A stretch of 64,000 nucleotides of DNA from an uncultured Olsenella sp. (GCA_949291295.1 CASEVE010000012.1:23056-87055), one strand, 5' to 3'. Positions 6,874 through 16,853 are shown, numbered from the stretch's first letter. The notes: a model not told the origin generated them from the sequence alone. Made by a program: numbers and translations.

Positions 6874-9852
6874 TTGGCGAGAAGGGCCGTCAGGGTGGTT
6901 GCCGGTGTTGCGGCCGGCGCGGTCGTGGTGGCGCTTGCCGCAGCGACGACCGCGGTGGCGCTTCTCGGCGACACGCTGGACTCCCTCCTGGACACGGGCT
7001 CGTCGGACGTAACTGCCGAGCAGCGCGACGCCACAATGGCCGCCGGCCGCAACCTCGCGGAGCGCGTGGAGGCCGAGGGCATCGTGCTCCTGCGCAACGA
7101 GGACAGCGCGCTGCCGCTGCCGGCGGACGCAGCGCGCGTCAACGTCTTTGGCTGGGCGTCCACGCAATGGGTGGGCTCCGGCTCCGGGTCCGGGCAGGTC
7201 ACCGGTACCGTGATGGGCCTTCTCGATGCGCTCGACGAGCGGGGCGTGGAGTACAACCACGAGCTTGCGGACGCCTACCACAGCTTTCACGGCGAGCGCG
7301 AGTACCGCTCCGCCGGCGCGCTCAACAGCCACGCGGACGAGTTCTGCCGCCTCTATGAGCCGGACATAACGGACGAGGCCGTCTACCCCGCGGGCCTTCT
7401 CGCTCGCGCGGAGGAGTTTTCCGACACGGCTATCGTGGTGGTGGGGCGCGTCTTGGGGGAGTCCATAGACGCCCCGGACGCCCAGTACAAGATAACCGAG
7501 AAAAACGGCGCACTCGTTACGGACAACACCCGCAACTACCTGGAGCTCTCCGCCGAGGAGGAGAGGCTTCTTGCCTACGTGGGCGCCCACTTCGAGCGCG
7601 TCATCGTAATCGTAAACTCAACCAACGCCATGGCGCTTGGCGCGCTGGAGACCACGCCTGGCGTGGACGCGGCCCTGCTCGTGGGCGCCACGGGCGAGGT
7701 GGGCGCCCGGGCCGTGGCGGACGCGCTCTGGGGAGACGTCAACCCCTCCGGTCGCACGGCAGACACCTTTGCCTACGACTTCTCAACAGCCGCCACCTGG
7801 GCAAACGCTGGCGAGAAGGGCGAGGGCTCCTACACCAACTCCGCCGGCCTCTACCCCGCGGACGGCACCCAAAACGTTAACGTGGGCGTGCCCGAGACCT
7901 ACGACGCCGTGCGCTTTGTGGACTACGCCGAGGGCATCTACGTGGGGTATCGCTGGTACGAGACGGCCGACGCCGAGGGCTTCTGGGACAACGTGAAAAA
8001 CGAGTACGGTACGGGCTACGAGGGCGTGGTCCAGTACCCGTTTGGCTACGGCCTCAGCTACACGGACTTCTCGTGGGAGGTTGTGGCGTGCTCCCATGAG
8101 GACGGCGTGGTGGCCACGCGCGGCACGGACTTCTCGATAACCGTTCGCGTGACCAACGTGGGGGAGTGGGCCGGGCGCGACGTGGTGCAGCTCTACGTTG
8201 CGCCGCCCTACACGCCCGGGGGTATCGAGAAGCCCGCGGTCCAGCTCGTGGCGTTTGCAAAGACGGAGCAGGTCCAGCCGGGCGAGAGCCAGGACGTGAC
8301 GCTCGCCTTTGCGCTGGATGACGTTGCGGCCTACGACTGCTACGACGCCAACGACAACGGCTTTGCCGGCTACGAGCTGGAGGAGGGCACCTACGCGGTG
8401 GAGCTTCGCCGCAACGCGCACGACCCCGCCACGTGCGAGGGCGCCCGCACCACGCTCTGGGTCCCCCGCGGGGAGCTCTGCGAGAAGACCCTCGAGTCCG
8501 GCGCCGTGGTGCGCAATCGCTTTACGGGCGCGGACGCTGTGGATGGCGTCTCTCTCGACGGTTCGGACTCCGGGGCGGGGACAACCTACCTCACGCGCGC
8601 GGACTTTGCCGGCACGTTCCCGCGCGAGCGCAGCGCGGACCGCGCCATGACGGACAATGTTGCCGCGCTCAATCTCTACGACGAGGAGCAGGCGCGCTCT
8701 GAGGCGCGGCGCTACGATGGCGCCTCCCTTGCCAGCTTTGATCAGCCCAAGTGGACAGACGTTGGCCGATACTGGAGGCTCACTGAGGACGGTACCCTCA
8801 GCGACCTGGGCCTTGCCCTCGGGCAGGACTATAACGACCCGCGCTGGGAGGTTCTTCTGGACCTCATCTCGCTGGGGGACATGGAGCGCCTGGTGCTCCA
8901 CGGATACCTGGCAACGTCGCAGGTGGAGGGCCTGGGCAAGCCTCTTACCAAGGAGGTGGACGGCCCGGCGCAGGTTGGCTCCTTCAACCAGCTGGCGTAC
9001 GGCGTTGGGTATCCGGCGCCCTCGGTCCTGTCGCAGACGTGGAACACCGGTCTGGCGCATGAGGTGGGCCGCCAGCTGGGCGATGAGGCCGCGGCCCTGG
9101 GCGTGGACGGGCTCTACGCCCCGTGCGCCAACGTGCGTCGCACGCCGGTGGGCGGGCGCAACTTTGAGTACTACTCCGAGGACCCGCTTATGTGCGGCGT
9201 CATGGCGGGCCAGGTTGTTGCGGGCGCGCACGAGACGGGAACGTACTGTTTCCTCAAGCACTTTGCCGTGAACAGCCAAGACTCGTACCGCGACTCGCTC
9301 TATACCTGGCTCACCGAGCAGGCCCTGCGCGAGCTCTACCTGAGGCCGTTTCAGATTGCCGTGGAGTCGGGCGCCACGGGGCTCATGACCTCGTACAACC
9401 GCGTGGGCGCCGTCTGGGCGGGCGGAAGCTACGCGCTGCTCACCGAGGTGCTGCGCGGCGAATGGGGCTTTGAGGGCGCCGTGATCACGGACTACGTTGA
9501 CCACGCGCAGTACATGAGCGCCGACCAGACCCTGCGCGCGGGCGGAGACCTCTATATGGATGGGATCTTCCGCAACGGGTCCTTCTCGTTTGGCTACACG
9601 CAGGACGAGCTTGACTCCGCGCGGGCCCGCGGGGACGCCGCGGGGGCCGCGAGCTACCTTGGCAACCTGCGGCGAGCGACCAAGAACGTGCTCTACATAT
9701 GGCTGAACGCGCGGGCACAGGTTCCCGAGAGGCCCGTGGGCACGGGCGGGCTCGAGTGGCTGCGGACCGCGCTCGCACTTGCGGACGGCGCCGCGGCACT
9801 GGGCGTGATTGCGTGGGCGCACCGGGCGCTGAGCCGCATGCGAACCGCTTAG
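6874..9852 (+). CDS. Glycoside hydrolase family 3, domain-permuted, membrane-anchored
   Basis: The TTG start is chosen because GGGGAGG lies 4 nt upstream and an N-terminal hydrophobic segment (residues about 6-32) follows; TATCAT near 6844 may be the -10 box. The protein is about 992 residues. The GH3 C-terminal-type sandwich comes first (about 60-400, with WVGSGSGSG), then an Fn3-like region (about 410-560), and the GH3 TIM barrel comes last (about 640-930, with KHFAVNSQ, LMTSYNRVG and VITDYVD). The Asp of TDY, about residue 873, fits the GH3 nucleophile. This permuted order is known in some beta-glucosidases. A second hydrophobic stretch at the C-terminus suggests tethering at both ends. 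Likely an exo-beta-glycosidase; the sugar is not determined. Confidence 0.88.
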   Translation: MARRAVRVVAGVAAGAVVVALAAATTAVALLGDTLDSLLDTGSSDVTAEQRDATMAAGRNLAERVEAEGIVLLRNEDSALPLPADAARVNVFGWASTQWVGSGSGSGQVTGTVMGLLDALDERGVEYNHELADAYHSFHGEREYRSAGALNSHADEFCRLYEPDITDEAVYPAGLLARAEEFSDTAIVVVGRVLGESIDAPDAQYKITEKNGALVTDNTRNYLELSAEEERLLAYVGAHFERVIVIVNSTNAMALGALETTPGVDAALLVGATGEVGARAVADALWGDVNPSGRTADTFAYDFSTAATWANAGEKGEGSYTNSAGLYPADGTQNVNVGVPETYDAVRFVDYAEGIYVGYRWYETADAEGFWDNVKNEYGTGYEGVVQYPFGYGLSYTDFSWEVVACSHEDGVVATRGTDFSITVRVTNVGEWAGRDVVQLYVAPPYTPGGIEKPAVQLVAFAKTEQVQPGESQDVTLAFALDDVAAYDCYDANDNGFAGYELEEGTYAVELRRNAHDPATCEGARTTLWVPRGELCEKTLESGAVVRNRFTGADAVDGVSLDGSDSGAGTTYLTRADFAGTFPRERSADRAMTDNVAALNLYDEEQARSEARRYDGASLASFDQPKWTDVGRYWRLTEDGTLSDLGLALGQDYNDPRWEVLLDLISLGDMERLVLHGYLATSQVEGLGKPLTKEVDGPAQVGSFNQLAYGVGYPAPSVLSQTWNTGLAHEVGRQLGDEAAALGVDGLYAPCANVRRTPVGGRNFEYYSEDPLMCGVMAGQVVAGAHETGTYCFLKHFAVNSQDSYRDSLYTWLTEQALRELYLRPFQIAVESGATGLMTSYNRVGAVWAGGSYALLTEVLRGEWGFEGAVITDYVDHAQYMSADQTLRAGGDLYMDGIFRNGSFSFGYTQDELDSARARGDAAGAASYLGNLRRATKNVLYIWLNARAQVPERPVGTGGLEWLRTALALADGAAALGVIAWAHRALSRMRTA

Positions 9853-9877
9853 CGAGAAGAACAAGCCGTCCGGGGCA

Positions 9878-9888
9878 TTGCCTGAAAC
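9878..9888 (+). promoter_or_regulatory. Conserved TTGCCTGAAAC motif upstream of the GH20 gene
   Basis: TTGCCTGAAAC occurs about 98 nt upstream of the GH20 start, and exactly again at 37659-37669 upstream of GH2 unit 1. Related GCTGAAAC lies at 44251-44258 upstream of unit 2. It may contain a -35 box (TTGCCT) or an operator shared by the glycosidase genes. The call rests only on this recurrence. Confidence 0.3.
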
Positions 9889-9975
9889 GAATCTGAGAGG
9901 GTTTCCCCCAGAGCCGCTAAAGTCGAGAAGATTATGGGTTTCTCTACCCTTTGGACGCGACTGAGGGGGTTTTAC

Positions 9976-12900
9976 GTGAAGAGGCAGAACCTGAGAAGGG
10001 CGTTTGCCGGCCTGATCGCAGCAACGCTTGCGCTGGGCGGCGTGGTTGCCGCCAACGCGGCGGAGCCCGAGCTCCAGAATCTGGCGCTCAAAGCCGAGGT
10101 TACGGCGTCGGGCGTTGAGGAGGCGAACGGCGCTCCCACGGCGTGGGAGGCTGAGCGCGCTGTGGACGGCCTCGTTGGCCTGATGAACGGCGACGACAAG
10201 CGCGACGACTTCACTTGGCGTGATACCGGCGAGAACTTCCGCAACCAGGAGTCCAGCCGCTGGTCCTCCAACAAGGACGGCAGCCGCTGGCTGAGCGTTG
10301 ACCTGGGCGAGGAGTCCGTCGTCGACCACGTGACCATCTTCTGGGGCAAGCAGTTCGGTCAGGGCTACAAGCTCGAAACCTCGCTTGACGGAACCCAGTG
10401 GACGGCTGTTGAGGAAAACGGCTCCACTACTCTGAGCGCGACCGCGTCTCAGGAGGACACCGTCCAGCTGGGCGACGTTGCCGCCCGCTACGTGCGCGTC
10501 ACCATCACCCAGCCCAACTCCGAGTACTCCACCGGCATCTGGGAGTTTGAGGTCTGGGGCACCGAGAAGGTTGCGGAGCCGGAGAACCTGGCACGCCTTG
10601 AGACCACCACGGTTACCGCTTCAGGCCGCGAGGTCGAGGGCCAGTGGGGCCCCGAGCTTGCCGTTGATGGCAAGGTTGGCCTGGTCACCGACACCGAGTG
10701 GCAGAACAAGGAATGGCTCACCACGCGCGACAACCACGTGAACCCGCAGGCCAGCCGCTGGTCCGCCAACAACGCCGACGGCGTGTGGCTCGCGCTCGAC
10801 CTGGGCGCCGAGGCCAATGTCTCCAGCGTGAAGGTTGTCTGGGGCAAGCAGTTTGGCAGCCCGTATCGCATCGAGACCTCCGCAAACGGCACCGATTGGA
10901 AGGCCGTTACGGATGATCTGACCGGCTCCGATTCCGAGACCGTTGAGATTCCGCTGACCGACGTCCAGACCCGCTACATCCGCCTCTTCATCGCAAAGCG
11001 CAGCGCCACCTACGCGATGAGCGTGTGGGAGTTCGAGGTCTGGGGCACCTGGACGAACGGCGCCCCCGAGCCTGAGCCCGAGCCCGTTGATGACGAGCTG
11101 CCCTCCGTGGTGCCCGAGCCCGTCACGTACACGGCGCTCGACGACGAGGGCTTTGTGCTCAGCCCCGAGTCCGACATCGTGTACCAGGGCGAGGCCGCCA
11201 AGGCCGAGGCCGAGAAGCTCGCCGAGACCCTGCGCGTCTCCACGGGCTACGACCTTGAGGTTGTGGCCAAGTCCAACGACGACGTCCCGGACATCGAGAT
11301 CGTTATCGGAACTGACGAGCAGCTCGAAGATTATGTTGGCACCAACACCGCCGAGGGCTACTTCCTCCTGTCCGATGTAAGGCGGCTCGGCGTTGCCGCC
11401 GCTACCACCGACGGCCTCTACAACGGCATCCAGACCGTCTACCAGCTCTTCGGGCCCTTCTCGGTGGCGGACTTCACCACCAACGGCCCGTGGGAGGTTC
11501 CGGCGCTCGAGATTACCGACTACCCGCGCTACGAGTGGCGCGCCGTCATGCTCGATCCGGCCCGTTCGTTCCTCACGGTTGACGAGATCAAGCAGGCCGT
11601 CGACGTGCTCTCCATGTACAAGATCAACGTCCTGCACCTGCACCTGACCGACGACCAGGGCTGGCGCGTCGAGATCACCAACGAGGGCCGCGTCGAGGGC
11701 GACGACATCGACTACACGCGCCTCGCCGAGATCGCCGGCGACGCCGCGATGGGCACCACCCAGTACCAGCAGCTTCCCGGCATCCGCGGCTACTACACGC
11801 AGGACGACCTGCGCGAGATTGTGGCCTATGCCAACGAGCACCACATCGAGGTCGTGCCCGAGGTCGACATGCCCGGACACTCCCAGGGCATCCTCCACGC
11901 CATCCCGCAGCTCAACTCCGCCGAGTCCTCGCACGACGGCACGGTTGACCCCGAGACCGGCGAGAAGATCGAGAACCCCGCCGAGTGGATCTGCGCCCCG
12001 GCCCAGACCACCGGCGACGTGGGCGGCTCCTATCTCGACTACAACAACGAGTACACCTGGATGTTCCTCGAGCACGTGGTGAAGCAGATCACCGAGATCT
12101 GCGGCTCCGAGTACATCCACATCGGCGGCGACGAGACCCACCAGCTCAACACCGACTACCCCGGCCGCGCGGTTGAGTTCCTCAACAAGGCCGGCGAGAT
12201 GGTCCGCGATATGGGCCTCACCCCCATCGGCTGGAACGAGTGGGCCTCGAGCGGCGTTGAGCTCAAGTCCGGCGACACCATCCAGTGCTGGAACGGCCAG
12301 CCCGGAGCAAACACCATCACCAGCTCCGACGCCCGCATCATCTGGTCCATGGCCCAAAACGCCTACTTCCCGCAGCGCCCCGGCACCAACGTGGCCGGCC
12401 CCAGCTGGGCAGGCGGCTCTGACGGCGTCTGCAACATCGACGACTTCTATAACTATGACCCGTCCGCTCGCGCCGGCCTCTCCGACGAGCACGTGCGCGG
12501 CGTCGAGGGAGCCATGTGGAGCGAGCACGTCCGCGGCATCCAGGACTTCTTCTTCCCCTCGTTCCCGCGCGCCATGGCTCTGGCCGAGGTCGGCTGGACC
12601 CCGCAGGCTAAGCGCACCGGCCAGGTTGCCGACCTGCGCGAGCGCCTGGCAGACACCGTCCCCGCCCTCACCATGAAGGGCGCCGACTTCTACGCCGAGG
12701 ACGGCCTTGAGAACGAGCCTCTCGTCGCGGCCACCGACCTCGAGACCGCGCCGTCCGTGGGCGTTGCGCACACGATCGCGCACGGCTACATGCCGATGAC
12801 CGACATCGCCGACGTCACCGCCACCATCACGTGGGAGGACGACACCACCCAGCAGCTCGGCGTGGTCCAGAACCGCCCGTACCAGGCCCCCACGGCGGCG

Positions 12901-15405
12901 AACAACAACAACCGCGCCCAGAACGGCCTCTGGGAGCTCACGCTCGCCGAGCTGCCCGAGCGGGGCACCCACACCGGTACCGTGACGTTCACCGCTGGCG
13001 GCAAGACCGTCACGGACACCGTGACTGTCACCGTGACCGATGGCGAGACCATCTACGGCAACAACATCACGCTCTCCGCCACCTCCGGCGAGCAGGGCGA
13101 GAAGATCACCGTCACGCTGAGCGACTTTGCCCCCAGCGCGTCTGTCAAGCTGAGCTTTGGCGACACCGAGCTCGGCTCCGTCACCGTTGACGAGAACGGC
13201 GCGGGCACCTACGAGCTCACCGTCCCGGCCGTCGAGCCCGGCACCTACCAGGTGACGACTGACCCCACCGGCTCCGGCGCGGAGTTTGAGGTCACCCCGG
13301 CCTTCTCGCCCGTGGTGACGCTGTACCCGGCCACCGCGGCCCCCGGCTTTGAGGTCTCCGTCACCGTGACCGGCCTCGAGCCCGAGAAGGACGCGACGCT
13401 GACGTCCGAGTTTGGCGAGGTTACGTTTACGGCCGACGCCGAGGGCACCGCCGAGGCAACGATCGCCGTTCCCGAGGACGCCACGACCGGCTCCTACGAG
13501 GTGAGCGTGACGCAGGGCTGGTGGAACGGCTCCGCAACGCTCACGATCGCGAGTGACGCGCTGGCGCACCCCATCGACCAGGAGCTCTACGAGATCGCGG
13601 GCTTCTCGTCCGAGGAGACAACCGGCGAGGGTGCGACGAGCGGCTTTGCAAACGCCGCCATCGACGGCGACCCCAGCACCTACTGGCACAGCGCATGGCA
13701 GAGCGGCTCGAGCACCCTGCCCGGCTACATCACCATCGATCTGGGCGCCGAGTACGACGTTGACGGCGTCTCCTACCTGCCGCGCCAGTCCAACACCAAC
13801 GGCCTCATGAAGGACTACAAGATCTTTGTGACGGCCGAGAATCCCAGCGGCGTGCCCGATGGCACCCCTGCCGCCCAGGGAACCTTCCCCGACATCCGCA
13901 ACGCCGGCAGCCGCGACGTCACTGTCGTCAACTTTGACGAGCCCGTGACCGGCCGCTACGTGACGATCGTTGCTACGAGCACGCTTGCTGGCAACAACTT
14001 TGTGGGCGCGGCCGAGCTCGTGGTGAGCGGCGTTACGCACACCGAGCCCGGTCCCGAGCCTGAGCCCGAGCCCACCATGCACACGGTGAGCTTTGTTGGC
14101 GTTGATGGCGTTGCCGCCCAGGAGGTTGCGGACGGCGAGACCGCCACGGAGCCCAGGGTTGCCGAGCGCGCCGGTTACACCTTCAACGGCTGGTTTGCCG
14201 AGGGCGCCGATAAGGCATACGACTTTGACACGCCCGTGACTGGTGACCTCACGCTCACCGCGTCCTGGTCGCTTGATGCACCCGTAGTCTCTATTGAGGC
14301 CGACAAGACCGATCCGGTTGAGGGCGAGACGGTGACGCTTACGGCTAAGGTCGAGCACGCCGCCACCGACGTTGATTTCCACTACCTGTGGACCGAGAAC
14401 GGCCAGCCCGTGCTTGGGGCGGGCGAGTCCACGTATGTCGTCACGGCCTCGGGCACCTACTCCGTGACCGTTACCGTTGAGAGCCCGGAGGGCATCACCG
14501 CTTCTGCGACGAGCGATACGGTTGAGGTGACCTTTACTAAGCCCGCTCCCGAGCCCGTGGACAAGACCGCGCTGCTTGAGGCGCTTGCCACTGCGTCTGC
14601 GCTTGACCTCAACGGGTACACCGATGACTCCGTTGCCGCCCTCGAGTCTGCCATCGCCAAGGCCGAGGCTGTCCGCGATGACGCCGATGCCACGGCCGAG
14701 CAGGTTGCAGATGCCGCCGCAGCCGTCTACGACGCAATCAAGGCGCTCGTGGAGAAGCCCGGCGAGCCTGAGGTTGACACTGGCGCACTCCTTGAGGCGA
14801 TCGAGAGCGCTGGTGCGCTTGACGAGTCCGAGTACACCGCAGAGAGCTGGGGCGCGCTCCAGGATGCCCTTGAGGCCGCTCGCGAGGCGCTCGAGTCTGG
14901 CGACCAGGCTGCGGTTGACGCCGCTGAGCAGGAGCTTGAGGCCGCGATCGAGGCTCTCGTTGCCGCGCCCGAGCCCGGCGAGGACGTCAAGCCCGGCGAG
15001 GACGACGACCAGAAGCCCGGCGAGGACGACGACCAGAAGCCCGGCGAGGACGTCAAACCTGGCGAGGATACCAAGCCCGGTGACGACGATGAGCAGCCCG
15101 GCGAGGATACCAAGCCCGGCGAAGATCAGCAGCCCGGCGAGGATACCAAGCCTGGGGACGACGGCCAGCAGCCCGGCGACGATACCAAGCCTGGTGACGA
15201 CGGCCAGCAGCCCGGCGACGACCAGAAGCCGTCCGGCGACCAGCAGGCCGACCCGAGCGACGACGCCAAGCCCGGCACGCAGAAGCCCTCCGACCAGGGC
15301 AACGCCATTCCCGACACCGGCGACGCCACTCTCGTTGTGAGCTTTGTCGCCGCCGCGGGTGCGACGATCTCTGGCGCAAGTCTCGCCCTTCGCCGTCGCA
15401 AGTAA
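9976..15405 (+). CDS. Wall-anchored GH20 beta-hexosaminidase with CBM32-like, Ig-like and FIVAR modules
   Basis: The GTG start is preferred over ATG 9934 because GAGGGGGT lies just upstream and a good signal peptide (KRQNLRR then a hydrophobic core, ANAA) follows; the product is about 1,809 residues. Order: two discoidin/F5-8-type-C domains (about 35-350), a GH20b-like domain (about 370-510), the GH20 barrel (about 515-880, HLTDDQGW, EVDMPGH and the catalytic pair in IGGDET at D719/E720), Ig-like regions, another CBM32-like domain (about 1200-1350), an InlB-type repeat, an Ig/PKD-like domain, two FIVAR domains, a PGED/PGDD-rich wall-spanning region and the tail IPDTGD-hydrophobic-RRRK. Predicted exo-hexosaminidase on the cell surface; lacto-N-biosidase activity is possible. 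The anchor motif is a variant of LPXTG. Confidence 0.92.
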   Translation: MKRQNLRRAFAGLIAATLALGGVVAANAAEPELQNLALKAEVTASGVEEANGAPTAWEAERAVDGLVGLMNGDDKRDDFTWRDTGENFRNQESSRWSSNKDGSRWLSVDLGEESVVDHVTIFWGKQFGQGYKLETSLDGTQWTAVEENGSTTLSATASQEDTVQLGDVAARYVRVTITQPNSEYSTGIWEFEVWGTEKVAEPENLARLETTTVTASGREVEGQWGPELAVDGKVGLVTDTEWQNKEWLTTRDNHVNPQASRWSANNADGVWLALDLGAEANVSSVKVVWGKQFGSPYRIETSANGTDWKAVTDDLTGSDSETVEIPLTDVQTRYIRLFIAKRSATYAMSVWEFEVWGTWTNGAPEPEPEPVDDELPSVVPEPVTYTALDDEGFVLSPESDIVYQGEAAKAEAEKLAETLRVSTGYDLEVVAKSNDDVPDIEIVIGTDEQLEDYVGTNTAEGYFLLSDVRRLGVAAATTDGLYNGIQTVYQLFGPFSVADFTTNGPWEVPALEITDYPRYEWRAVMLDPARSFLTVDEIKQAVDVLSMYKINVLHLHLTDDQGWRVEITNEGRVEGDDIDYTRLAEIAGDAAMGTTQYQQLPGIRGYYTQDDLREIVAYANEHHIEVVPEVDMPGHSQGILHAIPQLNSAESSHDGTVDPETGEKIENPAEWICAPAQTTGDVGGSYLDYNNEYTWMFLEHVVKQITEICGSEYIHIGGDETHQLNTDYPGRAVEFLNKAGEMVRDMGLTPIGWNEWASSGVELKSGDTIQCWNGQPGANTITSSDARIIWSMAQNAYFPQRPGTNVAGPSWAGGSDGVCNIDDFYNYDPSARAGLSDEHVRGVEGAMWSEHVRGIQDFFFPSFPRAMALAEVGWTPQAKRTGQVADLRERLADTVPALTMKGADFYAEDGLENEPLVAATDLETAPSVGVAHTIAHGYMPMTDIADVTATITWEDDTTQQLGVVQNRPYQAPTAANNNNRAQNGLWELTLAELPERGTHTGTVTFTAGGKTVTDTVTVTVTDGETIYGNNITLSATSGEQGEKITVTLSDFAPSASVKLSFGDTELGSVTVDENGAGTYELTVPAVEPGTYQVTTDPTGSGAEFEVTPAFSPVVTLYPATAAPGFEVSVTVTGLEPEKDATLTSEFGEVTFTADAEGTAEATIAVPEDATTGSYEVSVTQGWWNGSATLTIASDALAHPIDQELYEIAGFSSEETTGEGATSGFANAAIDGDPSTYWHSAWQSGSSTLPGYITIDLGAEYDVDGVSYLPRQSNTNGLMKDYKIFVTAENPSGVPDGTPAAQGTFPDIRNAGSRDVTVVNFDEPVTGRYVTIVATSTLAGNNFVGAAELVVSGVTHTEPGPEPEPEPTMHTVSFVGVDGVAAQEVADGETATEPRVAERAGYTFNGWFAEGADKAYDFDTPVTGDLTLTASWSLDAPVVSIEADKTDPVEGETVTLTAKVEHAATDVDFHYLWTENGQPVLGAGESTYVVTASGTYSVTVTVESPEGITASATSDTVEVTFTKPAPEPVDKTALLEALATASALDLNGYTDDSVAALESAIAKAEAVRDDADATAEQVADAAAAVYDAIKALVEKPGEPEVDTGALLEAIESAGALDESEYTAESWGALQDALEAAREALESGDQAAVDAAEQELEAAIEALVAAPEPGEDVKPGEDDDQKPGEDDDQKPGEDVKPGEDTKPGDDDEQPGEDTKPGEDQQPGEDTKPGDDGQQPGDDTKPGDDGQQPGDDQKPSGDQQADPSDDAKPGTQKPSDQGNAIPDTGDATLVVSFVAAAGATISGASLALRRRK

Positions 15406-15429
15406 GAGGCCCCACCATATACCCCGAGG

Positions 15430-15467
15430 CGGGGGCGTCGCGGATACCCGCGGCGCCCCCGTTCTTT
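15430..15467 (+). terminator. Intrinsic terminator after the GH20 gene
   Basis: CGGGGGCGTCGCGG pairs with CCGCGGCGCCCCCG (one G-U pair) around a four-base loop, and GTTCTTT follows. It lies 25 nt after the stop codon. Confidence 0.8.
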
Positions 15468-15508
15468 ACGCCAAAGATATGTGTCCCCTGCGCTGCCGCT
15501 CATCATGT

Positions 15509-16038
15509 GCCGAGAAAACCCGTGTCCCGTACCACTTTTATCGACGAGGTGCCGAGAAACCCCGCCTTCTGTACCATCCACATTCAGCCCAAGCCGAGGA
15601 ACCACTCCTCCTACATCGTGCTTCACAACAAAGTGCCGAGAAATTCGGCGCTCTATGCCATCTTGGCCACACGACCGCCGAGGAATTTCCGCGACTGTAC
15701 CGCGACGTCCCTACAGCCCTGTACAGCCACAAGCTTTTCTCGGCAGGCATCTACCCCCAGCGGTACACAGCCCCAGATTCCTCGGCGTCCGTCGCCCGCC
15801 AGCGGTACACCACCCCAGATTCCTCGGCGTCCACCGCCCGCCGCAGGTACACCACCAGGCTTTTCTCGGCGCCTGCACGGCACCGCCGGTACGCCGACCC
15901 AGATTCCTCGGCGCTCACCGCGCGCCGCTGGTACGCAGGCCCATATTCTTCGGCGTCCGTAGGCCGCACTAGGTACACCGCCAGGCTTTTCTCGGCATTC
16001 ATGCGAGCGGCAAGACGCGCTCGCCGGTACTTCTCGGC
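15509..16038. repeat. Head-to-head array of 42-bp units (array A2)
   Basis: This occupies the gene-free stretch between the GH20 terminator and lemA. Left arm: GCCGAGAA-like boxes start at 15509, 15551, 15593, 15635 and 15677, exactly 42 apart. Right arm: the inverted boxes (TTCTCGGC or TCCTCGGC) end at 15744, 15786, 15828, 15870, 15912, 15954, 15996 and 16038, again exactly 42 apart. GGTACA-like boxes lie between them. It is the same element type as 6107-6782. Together the two arrays bracket the GH3-GH20 block. A lone unit-like GGTACTTCTCGGC also occurs near 19130. Confidence 0.92.
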
Positions 16039-16074
16039 AAGCGGGCGCCGCCTCGCGCTTATCGCAAGCGAAAA

Positions 16075-16641
16075 CTAGAACTTTGCCCAGGGAAGCTCGC
16101 GCTCGCCGTCACTGCTCTCCCTCGGCTCGAGCTTCTTGCGCGGACGGTACCTAAACCCCGCGACCTTCTCACCGGGAAAGCCCGTAACCATGTTGTTGTA
16201 CTCGCGCGCCCGGTCGTTGTACTCCTCGCGCGCCTTGCCGATGCGGTTCTCGGCGTTTGCGATCTCGCTCAGGTGCGCCACCAGGTCCGGGTTGGTCATC
16301 AGGGCCGTCGAACGCTCGACCACCGAGAAGATCTGACGCAGCGTGGCTGTAAGCTCGTCGGACACGACCATCACGTCCTCGGGCCTCTTCTCGGCGTCCA
16401 TGGCGGCGTCAACCTCCGCGCGGGCGTCTCGAAGGGCGAGAAACGCCTCGTGGTTGGCTCCCATCATCTCCTCAAGCTGGGCCACCAGCTCGCCGCGCTC
16501 GCGAAGCTGCAGCTCAACGGACTTCCAGGCATCGTTGCACTTGTTGTCGGCGACGATGATGTTTGTGGCCGTGCGCGTGTAGACCATCACGACAGCAATG
16601 ACGGCAAGACCGACGAAGAGAATGATTGCAATGGGGTCCAC
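16075..16641 (-). CDS. LemA family protein
   Basis: A 188-residue protein with one N-terminal membrane segment (residues about 4-22) followed by a helical region. The helical region has the LemA pattern: NKCNDAWKSVELQLRER near residue 32, then NAENRIGKAREEYND-type and YNNMVTGFPG near residue 150. LemA proteins are small membrane-anchored helical-bundle proteins of unclear function, often next to TPM or protease genes; none of these is adjacent here. It converges with array A2, whose last unit ends 36 nt beyond the stop codon. Confidence 0.85.
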   Translation of the reverse strand: MDPIAIILFVGLAVIAVVMVYTRTATNIIVADNKCNDAWKSVELQLRERGELVAQLEEMMGANHEAFLALRDARAEVDAAMDAEKRPEDVMVVSDELTATLRQIFSVVERSTALMTNPDLVAHLSEIANAENRIGKAREEYNDRAREYNNMVTGFPGEKVAGFRYRPRKKLEPRESSDGERELPWAKF

Positions 16642-16700
16642 CGGCGGCTCCGTTCAAAAAAGTGGAAAAGGGAGGCCCTTTTCCACATGAGGTTTGCGTA

Positions 16701-16793
16701 TGGCGGAGGAGGAGGGATTCGAACCCTCGGAACGGGGGTTACCCGCTCGACGGTTTTCAAGACCGCTGCAATCAACCGCTCTGCCACTCCTCC
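16701..16793 (-). tRNA. tRNA-Ser (anticodon UGA), CCA encoded
   Basis: On the minus strand the acceptor stem GGAGGAG (16793-16787) pairs with CTCCTCC (16711-16705). Discriminator G and an encoded CCA follow (16703-16701). The anticodon stem-loop contains CTTGAAA, giving anticodon TGA. The T-arm GAGGG-TTCGAAT-CCCTC and a long variable arm fit a class II serine tRNA. Length is 90 nt without CCA. Confidence 0.95.
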
Positions 16794-16853
16794 GAGTGTG
16801 CAAGCATTAGTATCCTACCCCATATGGGTCGTTTGCGGGAACGAGGAGGCGCC

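Noticed and set aside
5977..7590. Minus-strand 537-codon open frame across array A1
   Set aside because: Its 14-residue repeats follow directly from the 42-bp DNA units, the unit polarity flips mid-frame, and its upstream part is antisense to the GH3 coding region. It has no credible start or domain.
10621..14382. Minus-strand 1,253-codon open frame opposite the GH20 gene
   Set aside because: Antisense to a clear GH20/CBM32 protein in high-GC DNA with strong third-position bias; the composition (runs of LGG and VVG) is typical of a shadow frame.
15344..16078. Plus-strand 244-codon open frame over array A2
   Set aside because: It starts inside the GH20 coding region in another frame and translates the inverted 42-bp units. 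No ribosome site fits and no protein family is recognisable.
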